Shown here piece after piece: positions 1-8,430 of a stretch of 64,000 nucleotides of DNA. Made by a program: the position numbers and the translations under genes. The stretch's first letter is position 1. The number at the start of each line of letters is the position of its first letter. Location: contig CP111109.1 in the NCBI GenBank assembly GCA_026314275.1, forward strand, positions 2,542,001 to 2,606,000, written 5' to 3'. Under the pieces are notes generated by a model. It was given only the letters and a program-made list of their open reading frames with translations. It ran no database searches and was not told the origin of the DNA. The DNA is from JAGOEY01 sp017997515 (lineage in GTDB: Bacteria > Pseudomonadota > Gammaproteobacteria > Burkholderiales > Burkholderiaceae_C).

Positions 1-525
1 GTTGGCCCAGCGGTGCGGCACATAGCCGGGTTTGCCTTCGGTCAGGTATTTGCGAAACACCTCGGGTGTGTCTTTGCAAACGCCGCTTTCCACCAGAAAC
101 CGCGCGAAATGGGTGCGTGACACCAGCTGCGGGTTGCCCACGTATTTGAGGGCACCCTCATACGCCCCCGCAATGCCCACCTTGGCCAGCTGCGCCGCCA
201 TGTCCTGCGCACGCGGGATACGCCCGTCGCGGGTGTCTGCCAGGCCCTGCACCAGCGCGGCGTTGTCGGGGTCAAACCCCAGCCCGACGATGTGCACCGT
301 GACATTGGCAAACGTGACCGAAATCTCGACCCCGGTCAGGTAGCGCATGCCCGCCGCCAGCGCCGCAGCCCGCGCCCGGTGCTGCCCGCCAATCTCGTCA
401 TGGTCGGTCAGCGCCCACAGCTCGACGCCGTTGGCCGCAGCGCGTTCCGCCAGCGCCTCGGGGGTGAGGGTGCCGTCGGAGACGACGGAATGGCAGTGGA
501 GGTCGGCGTTGAGGATGGAAGTCAC
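1..525 (-). CDS. PHP-domain phosphatase/exonuclease, 3' end cut by window edge
   Basis: The first 175 codons read from a GTG start at 525. An in-frame TAG lies just upstream and excludes a longer protein. Visible PHP-superfamily metal-binding motifs are DLHCHSVVSDG near residue 8, TDHDEIGG near residue 40 and GVEIS near residue 65. This pattern fits the YciV/RNase AM group, which hydrolyses 3',5'-nucleoside bisphosphates and trims RNA 5' ends. It lies 86 nt downstream of recJ on the same strand and may be co-transcribed with it. The rest of the gene runs off the left edge. The family call is firm; the exact substrate is inferred from family knowledge. Confidence 0.85.
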   Translation of the reverse strand, partial: MTSILNADLHCHSVVSDGTLTPEALAERAAANGVELWALTDHDEIGGQHRARAAALAAGMRYLTGVEISVTFANVTVHIVGLGFDPDNAALVQGLADTRDGRIPRAQDMAAQLAKVGIAGAYEGALKYVGNPQLVSRTHFARFLVESGVCKDTPEVFRKYLTEGKPGYVPHRWAN

Positions 526-611
526 CGGGTGATTCTAGGGGCGCACGGGAATCTGCGCCGGGGTGGGGATAAGCGGTGGTTGGGCGCAGAAGGGCATCGT
601 GACAACCCGCA

Positions 612-2348
612 TCACACCTCCGCCCCCTCCACCAAAAACTGCACCTTTCTTTCCCCCCGCCATTCATTCACATCCAGCCGGAACGCCAGCGTCACCCGGG
701 CAGGCAGCGGGTCGGTGTGGCCGAACCAGATGCCGTCCACGGGTTGGCCCTGGTGTTTGAGTTTGAGCGACAGGTGTTTTTCACCGACCAGACGCTGCGA
801 CACCACTTCCACTTCCTCGCTGAAGGTGGGCGCGGCAAAACCCTGGCCCCAGACCTCGCGGGCGAGGGTGTCGACCATGTCGGCGCGGCGGTATTCGGGG
901 GCCAGCGGGCCGTCGGTGTCGATGCGACGCGTCAGGGTGGCGGCGTCGAGCCATTCTGCGGCGACCTGGGCCAAAGCCTGCTCGAAGGTGCAGAGGTGTT
1001 CGCCGTTAATGGTGCAGCCTGCCGCCATGGCGTGGCCGCCGAAGCGCAGCAACACGCCGGGGTGGCGTTTGGCGACCAGGTCGAGTGCGTCGCGCAGGTG
1101 AAAGCCGGGGATGGAGCGGCCCGAGCCTTTGTATTCGTGGCCTTTGCCCGGTGCCTTGCTGGCGGCGAAAACGAAGGTGGGGCGGTGTAATTTGTCTTTG
1201 ATGCGCGAGGCGACGATGCCGACCACGCCTTCGTGGAAGTCCGGGTCGAACACACTGATGGCGGCGGGTGGGGTGTCTTCGTCGACAAACATGGCCTCGG
1301 TGATCAGCATGGCCTGCTCGCGCATGCCGCCTTCGATCTCGCGGCGTTCGCGGTTGATAGTGTCCAGGGTTTTGGCCAGTTCATCGGCGCGGCCGGGGTC
1401 GTCGGTCAGCAGGCATTCGATGCCCAGCGTCATGTCGGACAAACGACCGGCGGCATTGATGCGGGGGCCGAGGGCGAAGCCAAAGTCAAACGTGGTGGCC
1501 ACCTTGGCCTGGCGGCCTGCTGCTACAAAAAGACTAGCTACTCCCGCAGGCTGGGCGTGCGCCCGAAGGCGTTTGAGCCCTTGGGCGACCAGGCGGCGGT
1601 TGTTGGCGTCGAGTTTGACGACGTCGGCCACGGTGCCCAGCGCTACCAGGGTCAAGAGCGAATCGAGTTTGGGCTGGGGTGTACCGGTGCCACTCCCTGC
1701 CAGACGCAGTTCGCAAAACGTGCCCCGGGCGCGCAACTCGGCGCGCAGGGCCAGCAGCACATAAAACATCACACCCACACCGGCGATCGATTTACTCTCG
1801 AACGAGCAGCCCGGCTGGTTCGGGTTAACTATCACGTCGGCGTTGGGCAGCGCCGGGCCGGGCAAATGGTGGTCGGTTACCAGCACCTGCAGGCCCAGTG
1901 CCTTGGCGGTGGCCACACCCTCCACACTGGCGATGCCGTTGTCCACGGTGATGAGCACATCGGCGCCGCTGTCCTTCACGCGCTGGGCAATCGGGGGTGT
2001 CAGGCCGTAGCCGTCCACCACGCGGTCGGGCACCAGGTAGTCCACATGGTGCGCGCCCAGCAGGCGCAGGCCGCGCACACCCACGGCACAGGCGGTGGCA
2101 CCGTCGCAGTCGTAGTCGGCCACGATACAGAGGCGTTTGTCGGCCGCAATGGCGTCGGCCAGCAGCACGGCGGCCTCGTGTGTGCCCTTCATGCTGGCGG
2201 GCGGCAGCAGGCGGGCCAGGCCGTCGTCGAGTTCGTCCTTGGCCACAATACCCCGGGCCGCGTACAGGCGGGCCAGCAGTGGGTGGAGTCCGGCCTGCTC
2301 CAGCGCCCAGACGGCGCGAGGTGGCATGTCGCGCGCTACTATTTTCAT
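612..2348 (-). CDS. recJ: Single-stranded-DNA-specific 5'-3' exonuclease RecJ
   Basis: 578 aa, the usual RecJ size. DHH-family motifs are in order: DYDCDGATA at about residue 78, TVDNGIASVEG at about 134, TDHHLPG at about 158, and the DHHA1 motif GGHAMAAG at roughly 450. RecJ degrades single-stranded DNA 5' to 3' in recombination and mismatch or base-excision repair, using Mn/Mg. The ATG start forms an ATGA overlap with the stop of the upstream gene, so the two are translationally coupled. The N-terminus (MPPRAVWALEQAG) matches the conserved RecJ start. The start codon sits in a short segment resembling the dispersed repeat of this window, and another copy overlaps codons near 1522-1580. Confidence 0.95.
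   Translation of the reverse strand: MKIVARDMPPRAVWALEQAGLHPLLARLYAARGIVAKDELDDGLARLLPPASMKGTHEAAVLLADAIAADKRLCIVADYDCDGATACAVGVRGLRLLGAHHVDYLVPDRVVDGYGLTPPIAQRVKDSGADVLITVDNGIASVEGVATAKALGLQVLVTDHHLPGPALPNADVIVNPNQPGCSFESKSIAGVGVMFYVLLALRAELRARGTFCELRLAGSGTGTPQPKLDSLLTLVALGTVADVVKLDANNRRLVAQGLKRLRAHAQPAGVASLFVAAGRQAKVATTFDFGFALGPRINAAGRLSDMTLGIECLLTDDPGRADELAKTLDTINRERREIEGGMREQAMLITEAMFVDEDTPPAAISVFDPDFHEGVVGIVASRIKDKLHRPTFVFAASKAPGKGHEYKGSGRSIPGFHLRDALDLVAKRHPGVLLRFGGHAMAAGCTINGEHLCTFEQALAQVAAEWLDAATLTRRIDTDGPLAPEYRRADMVDTLAREVWGQGFAAPTFSEEVEVVSQRLVGEKHLSLKLKHQGQPVDGIWFGHTDPLPARVTLAFRLDVNEWRGERKVQFLVEGAEV
1522..1580 (+). repeat. Probable dispersed-repeat copy inside recJ
   Basis: GCTACAAAAAGACTAGCTAC followed by CCGCAGG...GTGCGCCCGAAGGC. 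The head is less perfect than in other copies; it is antisense to recJ and encodes part of KRLRAHAQPAGVASLF. Confidence 0.5.
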
Positions 2349-3298
2349 AGCTTCTCCAGCACGGTGGACGGGCGTACACGTCCAAAAAGGCTTGAAATTT
2401 TGCTGCCCAAACTGCGCGGGCGGGCTTCAAAGCGCTGGGCGCTGCGTTCACCACACAAGGTCAGCGTGCCTTGGCCGTGCTGCTGCAGATGCGCCAGCAG
2501 GTCGGCACAGGCGGTGGCGTCGAGTTGCTGCCAGGCCTTGGCCCATGCAGGCCAGTCGGCGCGCAGGGCGGGGGTGGTCAGGTGGGTGGGCATGTGTAAT
2601 TCGGCGGGGAACAGACCGTTGCGCACCTCGGGTGGCAACACGCCTGTGCCGCTGACCCAGAAGGCGTTGACCGGGGCCAGGCCCCGTGCTTCGCGGGCGT
2701 CGTTGACGGGGTGGGTGTAGAGCAGCATCTGCATCTCACTTTGCAGGCGGCGCAGCGGTTTGGCCTGCGGGCCGTCAGGCATCCAGATGTCGAGGCTGCG
2801 CCCGCGCACCCGGTCGAGCGACGCGGTGGGCAGGCCGCGAAACACCTCGCCCTGGGCGCGCCACTGGGTCGGACTGGTGTACTGCAGGGTGATGCCATCT
2901 TCCGCAAAGAAAGGGGCCATCGCCGCAAGTAATGCCTTCGACTCTTGCTCATCTATCTGTAGCAGATCGGGCTCGTCCATCACAAAATGGTCGGTTGCCA
3001 GCCGCCAGTGGCAGGGGGTGATGAAGGCCCAGGCGTCTGCGCCGGGTCGGCCTGGTTTGTCGCCGTTCTTGAGCACATCCCGCGCTGCCCAGGGCGTCAG
3101 GCCGTTGTCGGCGGGCAGGCCCAGTTCGCGGGCCAGCGCCCGTTCGTGCGGCATGGAGAGCGCAAAGTCGTCACCCGCGTCCAGCGTGGTGGGGGTGAGG
3201 CGCTGCAGCAGCGCGGCCAGGTTGGGCAGGGGCAGGGTTTGCAGCGCCTGCTGGCAGGCGTCGGCACTGCAGGCGGCAAAGGGGATCAGTACATGCAT
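2345..3298 (-). CDS. Uncharacterised protein (COG4255-like)
   Basis: 317 aa from the ATG at 3298, the first start that gives a plausible N-terminus (MHVLIPFAA). A longer reading frame exists upstream but would run through the divergent lolC promoter region and into lolC. I recognise it only as a soluble protein found next to recJ in related bacteria, sometimes labelled phosphoglycerate mutase without clear support. No signal peptide or membrane span is visible. The C-terminal tail is basic. The stop overlaps the recJ start (ATGA), suggesting an operon with recJ. Function unknown. Confidence 0.7.
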   Translation of the reverse strand: MHVLIPFAACSADACQQALQTLPLPNLAALLQRLTPTTLDAGDDFALSMPHERALARELGLPADNGLTPWAARDVLKNGDKPGRPGADAWAFITPCHWRLATDHFVMDEPDLLQIDEQESKALLAAMAPFFAEDGITLQYTSPTQWRAQGEVFRGLPTASLDRVRGRSLDIWMPDGPQAKPLRRLQSEMQMLLYTHPVNDAREARGLAPVNAFWVSGTGVLPPEVRNGLFPAELHMPTHLTTPALRADWPAWAKAWQQLDATACADLLAHLQQHGQGTLTLCGERSAQRFEARPRSLGSKISSLFGRVRPSTVLEKL

Positions 3299-3376
3299 GG
3301 GGGGATTGTCGCGTGCCGGCTCGGCGCGGGCGTCTGTCGGTGACAATGCACCCGTCTTCAAAGGCTGATCCATCAG

Positions 3377-4633
3377 ATGCAAATTCCTTATGAGCTGGCC
3401 CTGGGCTGGCGCTACACCCGGGCCGGGCGCGCGACCCGGCGCAACGGCTTTATCTCCTTCATCTCGGGCGTGTCCATGCTGGGCATTGCGCTGGGTGTGG
3501 CGGCGCTCATCATCGTGCTGAGTGTGATGAACGGCTTCCAGAAGGATGTGCGTGACCGCATGCTCAGTGTGGTGTCGCACATCGAAATCTTCGCGCCCAA
3601 TGGTGCGGCGCTGGTGGACGCGAACAAAACCATGGCCGAGGCCCGGCTGAACCCGCAGGTGATTGGTGCGGCACCGTTCATCTCCACCCAGGCTTTGCTG
3701 GCGCGGGGTGAAGACATGAAGGGCACGCTGGTGCGTGGCATCGACCCGGCGCATGAAGACGAAGTCACCGACCTGGCCGTGGCGCTGAAAGACACCGTGC
3801 TGGCCAAGCTGGTGCCGGGTGAATTTGGTGTGGTGCTGGGCTCCGAGCTGGCACGCAGCCTGGGTGTGCGGCAGGGCGATCTGGTCACGCTGATTGCACC
3901 CGGCGGCCAGGTCACCCCCGCCGGAGTGGTGCCGCGCCTGAAGCAGGTGACGGTGGTGGGCACATTTGATTCAGGCCATTTTGAATACGACTCGGCGCTG
4001 CTGATGATGCACATGGACGACGCGGCGCGCATCTTCCGCCTCGAAGGCCCAACCGGTGTGCGTCTGCGGCTCAAGGACCTGCACCAGGCTCCAGCGGTGA
4101 CACAGCAACTGGCGCAGACCCTGAGTGGCGACCTGCTGATCCGCGACTGGACGCAACAGAACAAGACCTGGTTCGCCGCCGTGCAGCTGGAAAAACGCAT
4201 GATGTTCATCATCCTCACGCTCATCGTGGCCGTGGCGGCGTTTAACCTGGTCAGCACGCTGGTGATGACGGTGACCGACAAACGCGCCGATATCGCCATT
4301 CTGCGCACGCTGGGCGCCAGCCCGAAAAGCATCATGGGCATTTTTGTGGTGCAGGGCGCGATGGTGGGCGTGATCGGCACGCTGGCCGGGCTGCTGCTCG
4401 GCCTGGGCATTGCGTACAACATCGACGTGATCGTGCCTGCGCTGGAGCGCCTGTTCCGCGCCAGCTTTTTGCCCAAAGACATCTATCTGATCAGCAGCAT
4501 GCCCAGCGACCCGCAAAGCTCCGACATCATGCCCATTGCCATCATTTCCCTGGTGTTGTCCTTCCTGGCCACCCTGTACCCCAGCTGGCGTGCCAGCCGC
4601 GTGAACCCGGCGGAGGCGCTGCGTTATGAATGA
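3377..4633 (+). CDS. lolC: Lipoprotein-releasing ABC transporter permease (LolC/E/F type)
   Basis: 418 aa inner-membrane protein of the LolCDE complex, which extracts mature outer-membrane lipoproteins and hands them to LolA. The N-terminus (YELALGWRYTRAG) is typical. One membrane span follows at about 25-50, then a large periplasmic domain, then three spans at about 270-300, 320-345 and 375-400. The C-terminus (YPSWRASRVNPAEALRYE) is the conserved MacB/FtsX-family ending. Only one permease gene accompanies lolD here, so a homodimeric LolF-like arrangement is possible, or a second permease may lie elsewhere. It overlaps lolD by 8 nt. Confidence 0.93.
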   Translation: MQIPYELALGWRYTRAGRATRRNGFISFISGVSMLGIALGVAALIIVLSVMNGFQKDVRDRMLSVVSHIEIFAPNGAALVDANKTMAEARLNPQVIGAAPFISTQALLARGEDMKGTLVRGIDPAHEDEVTDLAVALKDTVLAKLVPGEFGVVLGSELARSLGVRQGDLVTLIAPGGQVTPAGVVPRLKQVTVVGTFDSGHFEYDSALLMMHMDDAARIFRLEGPTGVRLRLKDLHQAPAVTQQLAQTLSGDLLIRDWTQQNKTWFAAVQLEKRMMFIILTLIVAVAAFNLVSTLVMTVTDKRADIAILRTLGASPKSIMGIFVVQGAMVGVIGTLAGLLLGLGIAYNIDVIVPALERLFRASFLPKDIYLISSMPSDPQSSDIMPIAIISLVLSFLATLYPSWRASRVNPAEALRYE

Positions 4634-5312
4634 GCTGGATAAAAAAGTCGTGCTCAAGGTGCGCGGCCTGACCAAGCGGTTCAACGAAGGCCGTATGGAC
4701 CTGACGGTGTTACACGGCGTGAACCTGGACGTGTACGCGGGTGAAACGCTGGCCATCGTTGGCTCGTCCGGCTCGGGCAAAAGCACACTGCTGCACCTGA
4801 TGGGCGGGCTGGATGCACCCACAGCGGGCAGTGTGGAACTGCTGGGCCAGAACATCGCGCAAGTGGACGCGGCCGAGCAGGGCCGCCTGCGCAACAAACA
4901 CCTGGGTTTTGTGTACCAGTTTCACCACCTGCTACCCGAGTTCAGCGCACTCGACAACGTCGGTATGCCCCTGCGCATCCGCCGTACGCCGCCCGACGCA
5001 TGTGCCGATGCCGCCACCAAAATCCTCACCGCGGTAGGCCTGCGCGAGCGGGTACAGCACCGCCCGGCCGAGCTGTCCGGCGGTGAACGCCAGCGTGTGG
5101 CCATTGCGCGTGCGCTGGTGACCCAGCCTGCTTGTGTGCTGGCCGACGAGCCCACCGGCAACCTCGACCGGGGCACGGCCGACAGTGTGTTTGCGCTGAT
5201 GCTGGAGCTGGCCCGCGAACACGGCACCGCGTTTGTGATGGTCACCCACGACGAAACGCTGGCCGCCCGGTGTGACCGGGTGCTGCGGCTGGTGCAGGGG
5301 CGGCTGGCCTAG
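4626..5312 (+). CDS. lolD: Lipoprotein-releasing ABC transporter ATPase LolD
   Basis: 228 aa, standard LolD length. It has Walker A GSSGSGKST at about residue 43, the signature LSGGERQRVAIARAL at about 147 and Walker B ADEPTGNLD at about 171. It powers release of lipoproteins from the inner membrane together with the overlapping permease gene. The TAG stop shares its last two bases with the left arm of the inverted-repeat element that begins at 5311, so the element abuts the gene exactly. Confidence 0.96.
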   Translation: MNELDKKVVLKVRGLTKRFNEGRMDLTVLHGVNLDVYAGETLAIVGSSGSGKSTLLHLMGGLDAPTAGSVELLGQNIAQVDAAEQGRLRNKHLGFVYQFHHLLPEFSALDNVGMPLRIRRTPPDACADAATKILTAVGLRERVQHRPAELSGGERQRVAIARALVTQPACVLADEPTGNLDRGTADSVFALMLELAREHGTAFVMVTHDETLAARCDRVLRLVQGRLA

Positions 5313-5509
5313 GAGCCTGTCGGACTTGGGGCGTCGAAAGCGAAAACCGCAGGTTTCTACAAAATCGGCCCCAGCGAGGACAGTTTTTGCCGGATTTGCA
5401 GGCCCATAGCCCCGCTATGGGTCAAAAAGACGGTGAAAGCGTAGCTTCTATAAAAATGGACCGCTGCGGTCGATTTGCAGCCGGCGCTCCCCAAGTCCGA
5501 CAGGCTCCT
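5311..5509. repeat. 199-bp element bounded by perfect 21-bp inverted repeats
   Basis: The left arm 5311-5331 (AGGAGCCTGTCGGACTTGGG...) and right arm 5489-5509 are exact reverse complements. An internal 19-nt palindrome, CCCATAGCC-CCG-type, lies at 5403-5421. No transposase is encoded. It resembles a MITE or other non-autonomous repeat. It could fold into a long hairpin and act as a transcription end for lolCD, but it has no clear U-tract. Confidence 0.75.
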
Positions 5510-5536
5510 CGTCAATCTGTGGCACGCTCATGTCCC

Positions 5537-6838
5537 ATGCGCACGCCTTTTGACCCCGACCCCGAACTGCAGCCCCCCATGAAGGGGCTGCCCCACCACA
5601 GCCCCGCCCTGCGCACCAGCGACGTGGGCGCCCAGGGCTGGAACGTGCTGGCGGGGGATCTGCCCCTGCCCGTGGCCCTGCTCAAACGCGAGGCGCTGGA
5701 GCACAACATCGCCTGGATGGCCGAGCGCACCCGCGCTTGGGGCGTGCAACTCGCACCCCACGGCAAAACCACCATGTCGCCCCAGCTGTTCCAACGCCAG
5801 CTCGACGCGGGTGCCTGGGGTATCAGTTTTGGCAACGTCTTCCAGCTGGCGGTGGGGGTGGCCGCTGGGGTGCGGCGGGCCCTTATTCCGAACCAGGTGA
5901 TGGACGCAGCCGACCTGGCTGCCATCAACAAGCTGCGTGCCACACACGCCGGTTTACGCGTGGTGTTTCTGGTCGATTCGCTGCCCCAACTGGCGCTGAT
6001 CGAACACTGGTTTACATGCCGTGCAGATGCGCAGCCGTTCGAGGTGCTGCTGGAGATCGGCTTCACCGGTGGCCGCACCGGCTGCCGCAGTGAGGCCGAC
6101 GCCCTGGCCTTGGCGCGCCGATTGCACACCAGCACAGCGGTGCAGTTCGTGGGCATCGAGTGCTACGAAGGTCTGTGGGCCAAAGGCGACAGCACGGCGG
6201 ACCAGGAGTGGGTCACCAACCTGATGGACCGGGTGGACGCGGTGGCGCTGCAGTGTGTGCAAGAAGGGCTATTCGATGGCGATGAAGTCATCGTGTCCGC
6301 CGGTGGCTCCGCCATCTTTGACCTGGTGGCCGCACGGCTCAATCCTTCATTAGGCCGCCCGGTGCTGCCCCTGCTGCGCTCCGGCTGTTACGTCACACAC
6401 GACCACGGCACCTACACCCGCATGCTGCAGGCCATGGCCCCGCGCCTGGGCTGCGACTGCGGCGACGCCCTGCGCCCCGCGCTGGAGGTGTGGGCACTGG
6501 TGCAGTCCCGCCCGGAGCCCGGCCTAGCCATCGTGGGTGCGGGCAAACGCGACCTGTCCTTCGACATGGGCCTGCCCACCCCCATCGCCCGCGCCGCACC
6601 CGGTGTGTTGTTGTCGCAGCTTGTGCCCACTGGCTGGCGCATCGACGGACTGAATGACCAGCATGCGTACCTGCGTTGGGATGCCACGGATGCAGCGCTG
6701 GATGCACTGGCCCCGGTAGTGGGTGAGCGTATTGGCCTGGGCATTTCGCACCCTTGCACCACGTTTGACAAGTGGCGGTGGATGCCGGTGGTGGAGGCGG
6801 ATTACCGGGTGAGTGACGCCATCTCCATCGACTTTTAA
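5537..6838 (+). CDS. PLP-dependent amino-acid deaminase (DSD1/D-serine dehydratase-like, alanine racemase fold)
   Basis: 433 aa from the ATG at 5537. An open frame extends 50 codons further upstream, but only through the inverted-repeat element, so I reject that part. Fold-type III PLP motifs are visible: LAPHGKTT, with the likely Schiff-base Lys, at about residue 75, and LLEIGFTGGRTG further on. Near the C-terminus HPCTTFDKW resembles the His/Cys zinc site of DSD1-type D-serine dehydratases. Expected activity is removal of ammonia from a D-hydroxy amino acid; the substrate is not determined. It lies 30 nt upstream of the restriction-modification genes but is probably unrelated to them. Confidence 0.82.
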   Translation: MRTPFDPDPELQPPMKGLPHHSPALRTSDVGAQGWNVLAGDLPLPVALLKREALEHNIAWMAERTRAWGVQLAPHGKTTMSPQLFQRQLDAGAWGISFGNVFQLAVGVAAGVRRALIPNQVMDAADLAAINKLRATHAGLRVVFLVDSLPQLALIEHWFTCRADAQPFEVLLEIGFTGGRTGCRSEADALALARRLHTSTAVQFVGIECYEGLWAKGDSTADQEWVTNLMDRVDAVALQCVQEGLFDGDEVIVSAGGSAIFDLVAARLNPSLGRPVLPLLRSGCYVTHDHGTYTRMLQAMAPRLGCDCGDALRPALEVWALVQSRPEPGLAIVGAGKRDLSFDMGLPTPIARAAPGVLLSQLVPTGWRIDGLNDQHAYLRWDATDAALDALAPVVGERIGLGISHPCTTFDKWRWMPVVEADYRVSDAISIDF

Positions 6839-6868
6839 GCCCTGCCAAACCCTGCATACTCCAGCCCC

Positions 6869-8429
6869 ATGCTCGACGACATTAAAAAAACCCTCTGGGC
6901 TACCGCTGACAAACTGCGCGCCAACATGGACGCCGCCGAATACAAACACCTGGTGCTCGGCCTCATCTTCGTCAAATACATCTCCGACACCTTTGCCGCC
7001 CGCCGTGTGGAGCTGACGGCCCGCCTGACCAACCCCGACGACGAGTACTACTACGGCGAAGCAGACCCTGCCGACATCGAAGCCGAGCTGGAAGACCGCG
7101 ACTACTACAAAGAAGCCAACGTGTTTTGGGTGCCCGAAGCCGCCCGCTGGGAGACGCTGCGCAGCGCCGCCAAACAGCCCGACATTGGCAAACGTATCGA
7201 CGATGCCCTGACCCACATCGAGGCAGAAAACCCCAAACTCAAAGGCATCCTCGACAAACGCTACGCCCGTGCCCAGCTGCCCGACGGCAAACTCGGCGAG
7301 CTGGTCGATCTGGTGTCCACCATCGGCTTTGGTGCCACGCCCGATGTGGCCCGCGACACCCTGGGCCAGGTGTACGAATATTTTCTGGGCATGTTCGCCA
7401 GCGCCGAAGGTAAACGCGGCGGCCAGTTCTACACCCCGGCCAGCATCGTCAAAACCCTGGTCGCCATCCTCAACCCGCACACCGGCAAGGTCTACGACCC
7501 CTGCTGCGGCTCGGGCGGCATGTTTGTGCAGAGTGAAAAATTCATAGCAGCCCACGGAGGCAGGACGGGCGACGTGGCCATATATGGCCAAGAATCCAAC
7601 CCCACCACCTGGCGCCTGGCCGCGATGAACCTGGCCATCCGCGGACTCGACTTCGACCTGGGCAAGGAGCCCGCCGACAGCTTTGTGCGCAACCAGCACA
7701 AAGACCTGCGGGCCGACTTCGTGCTGGCCAACCCGCCCTTCAACATCAGCGACTGGTGGCACGGCAGCCTGGAGGGCGACGCGCGCTGGGTGTACGGCGA
7801 CCCGCCACAAGGCAACGCCAACTACGCCTGGCTGCAGCACATGCTGCACCACCTGAAACCCGACACCGGCCGCGCCGGCATCGTGCTGGCCAACGGCAGC
7901 ATGAGCAGCAGCCAGAACGGCGAGGCGCAGATCCGCGCCGCCATGGTGGAAGACGACGTGGTCGAAGTTATGGTCGCACTGCCCGGCCAGCTGTTCTTCA
8001 ACACGCAGATCCCTGCCTGCCTGTGGTTCCTGACGAAGAAGAAGGTGCCCGCACGAAAGGGCGAAGTGCTCTTCATCGACGCCCGCAAGCTCGCCACCAT
8101 GATCAGACCGCGTGCAGTGCGAGCTGACCGATGCGGTGATCGATCGCATCGCGAACACCGTCGCTGCCTGGCGCGGCGATGCATCAGCGCCCGCGTATGA
8201 AGACGTGGCCGGCTTCTGCCGCAGCGTGAAGCTGGCAGAGATTGCGCAGCACGGCCATGTGCTCACCCCCGGCCGCTACGTCGGCGCCGAAGAAGTCGAA
8301 GACGACGACGAAGCCTTCGCCGAGAAGATGCAGAAGCTCACCGAGACGCTGGGTGAGCAGATGGCAAAAGGGGCGGAACTGGATGCGCTGATCCGGAAGA
8401 AGCTGGGGGGGCTGGGGTATGCGTTCTGA
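6869..8429 (+). pseudogene. hsdM: Type I restriction-modification methyltransferase subunit HsdM, frameshifted
   Basis: The first frame (from 6869) carries FYTPASIV and motif I DPCCGSGGMF at about residues 190-219, then motif IV NPPF near 288. This is an N6-adenine methyltransferase that modifies the sites chosen by HsdS. At about 8107 the frame breaks. Dropping one A (8107) restores ATMI-S-RVQCELTDAVIDRIA and continues to the stop at 8429, about 519 aa in total and normal for HsdM. The site is not a homopolymer, so simple slippage is not obvious; an assembly error is possible. Unrepaired, the first frame ends in about 35 unrelated residues. The 3' end overlaps the next gene by 11 nt. Confidence 0.88.
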
Positions 8430-8430
8430 C
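8355..8430 (+). repeat. Direct repeat, copy 1 (hsdM 3' end/next-gene start)
   Basis: 76 nt that match 9030-9105 at 72 positions by my count (differences C/A and A/G types only at four sites). It covers the last 24 codons of hsdM, its stop, and the overlapping ATG of the following gene. Confidence 0.92.

Noticed and set aside
1233..2720. Long plus-strand open frame opposite recJ
   Set aside because: Its low-complexity His/Gln/Gly-rich translation is the usual antisense shadow in GC-rich DNA, and recJ is clear on the other strand.
5387..5536. 50-codon N-terminal extension of the amino-acid deaminase
   Set aside because: It is translation through the inverted-repeat element; the ATG at 5537 gives the family-like start.
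7536..7556. Repeat-like AAATTCATAGCAGC in hsdM
   Set aside because: The residues (SEKFIAAHGGR) are the normal conserved HsdM sequence and no second half of the repeat follows.
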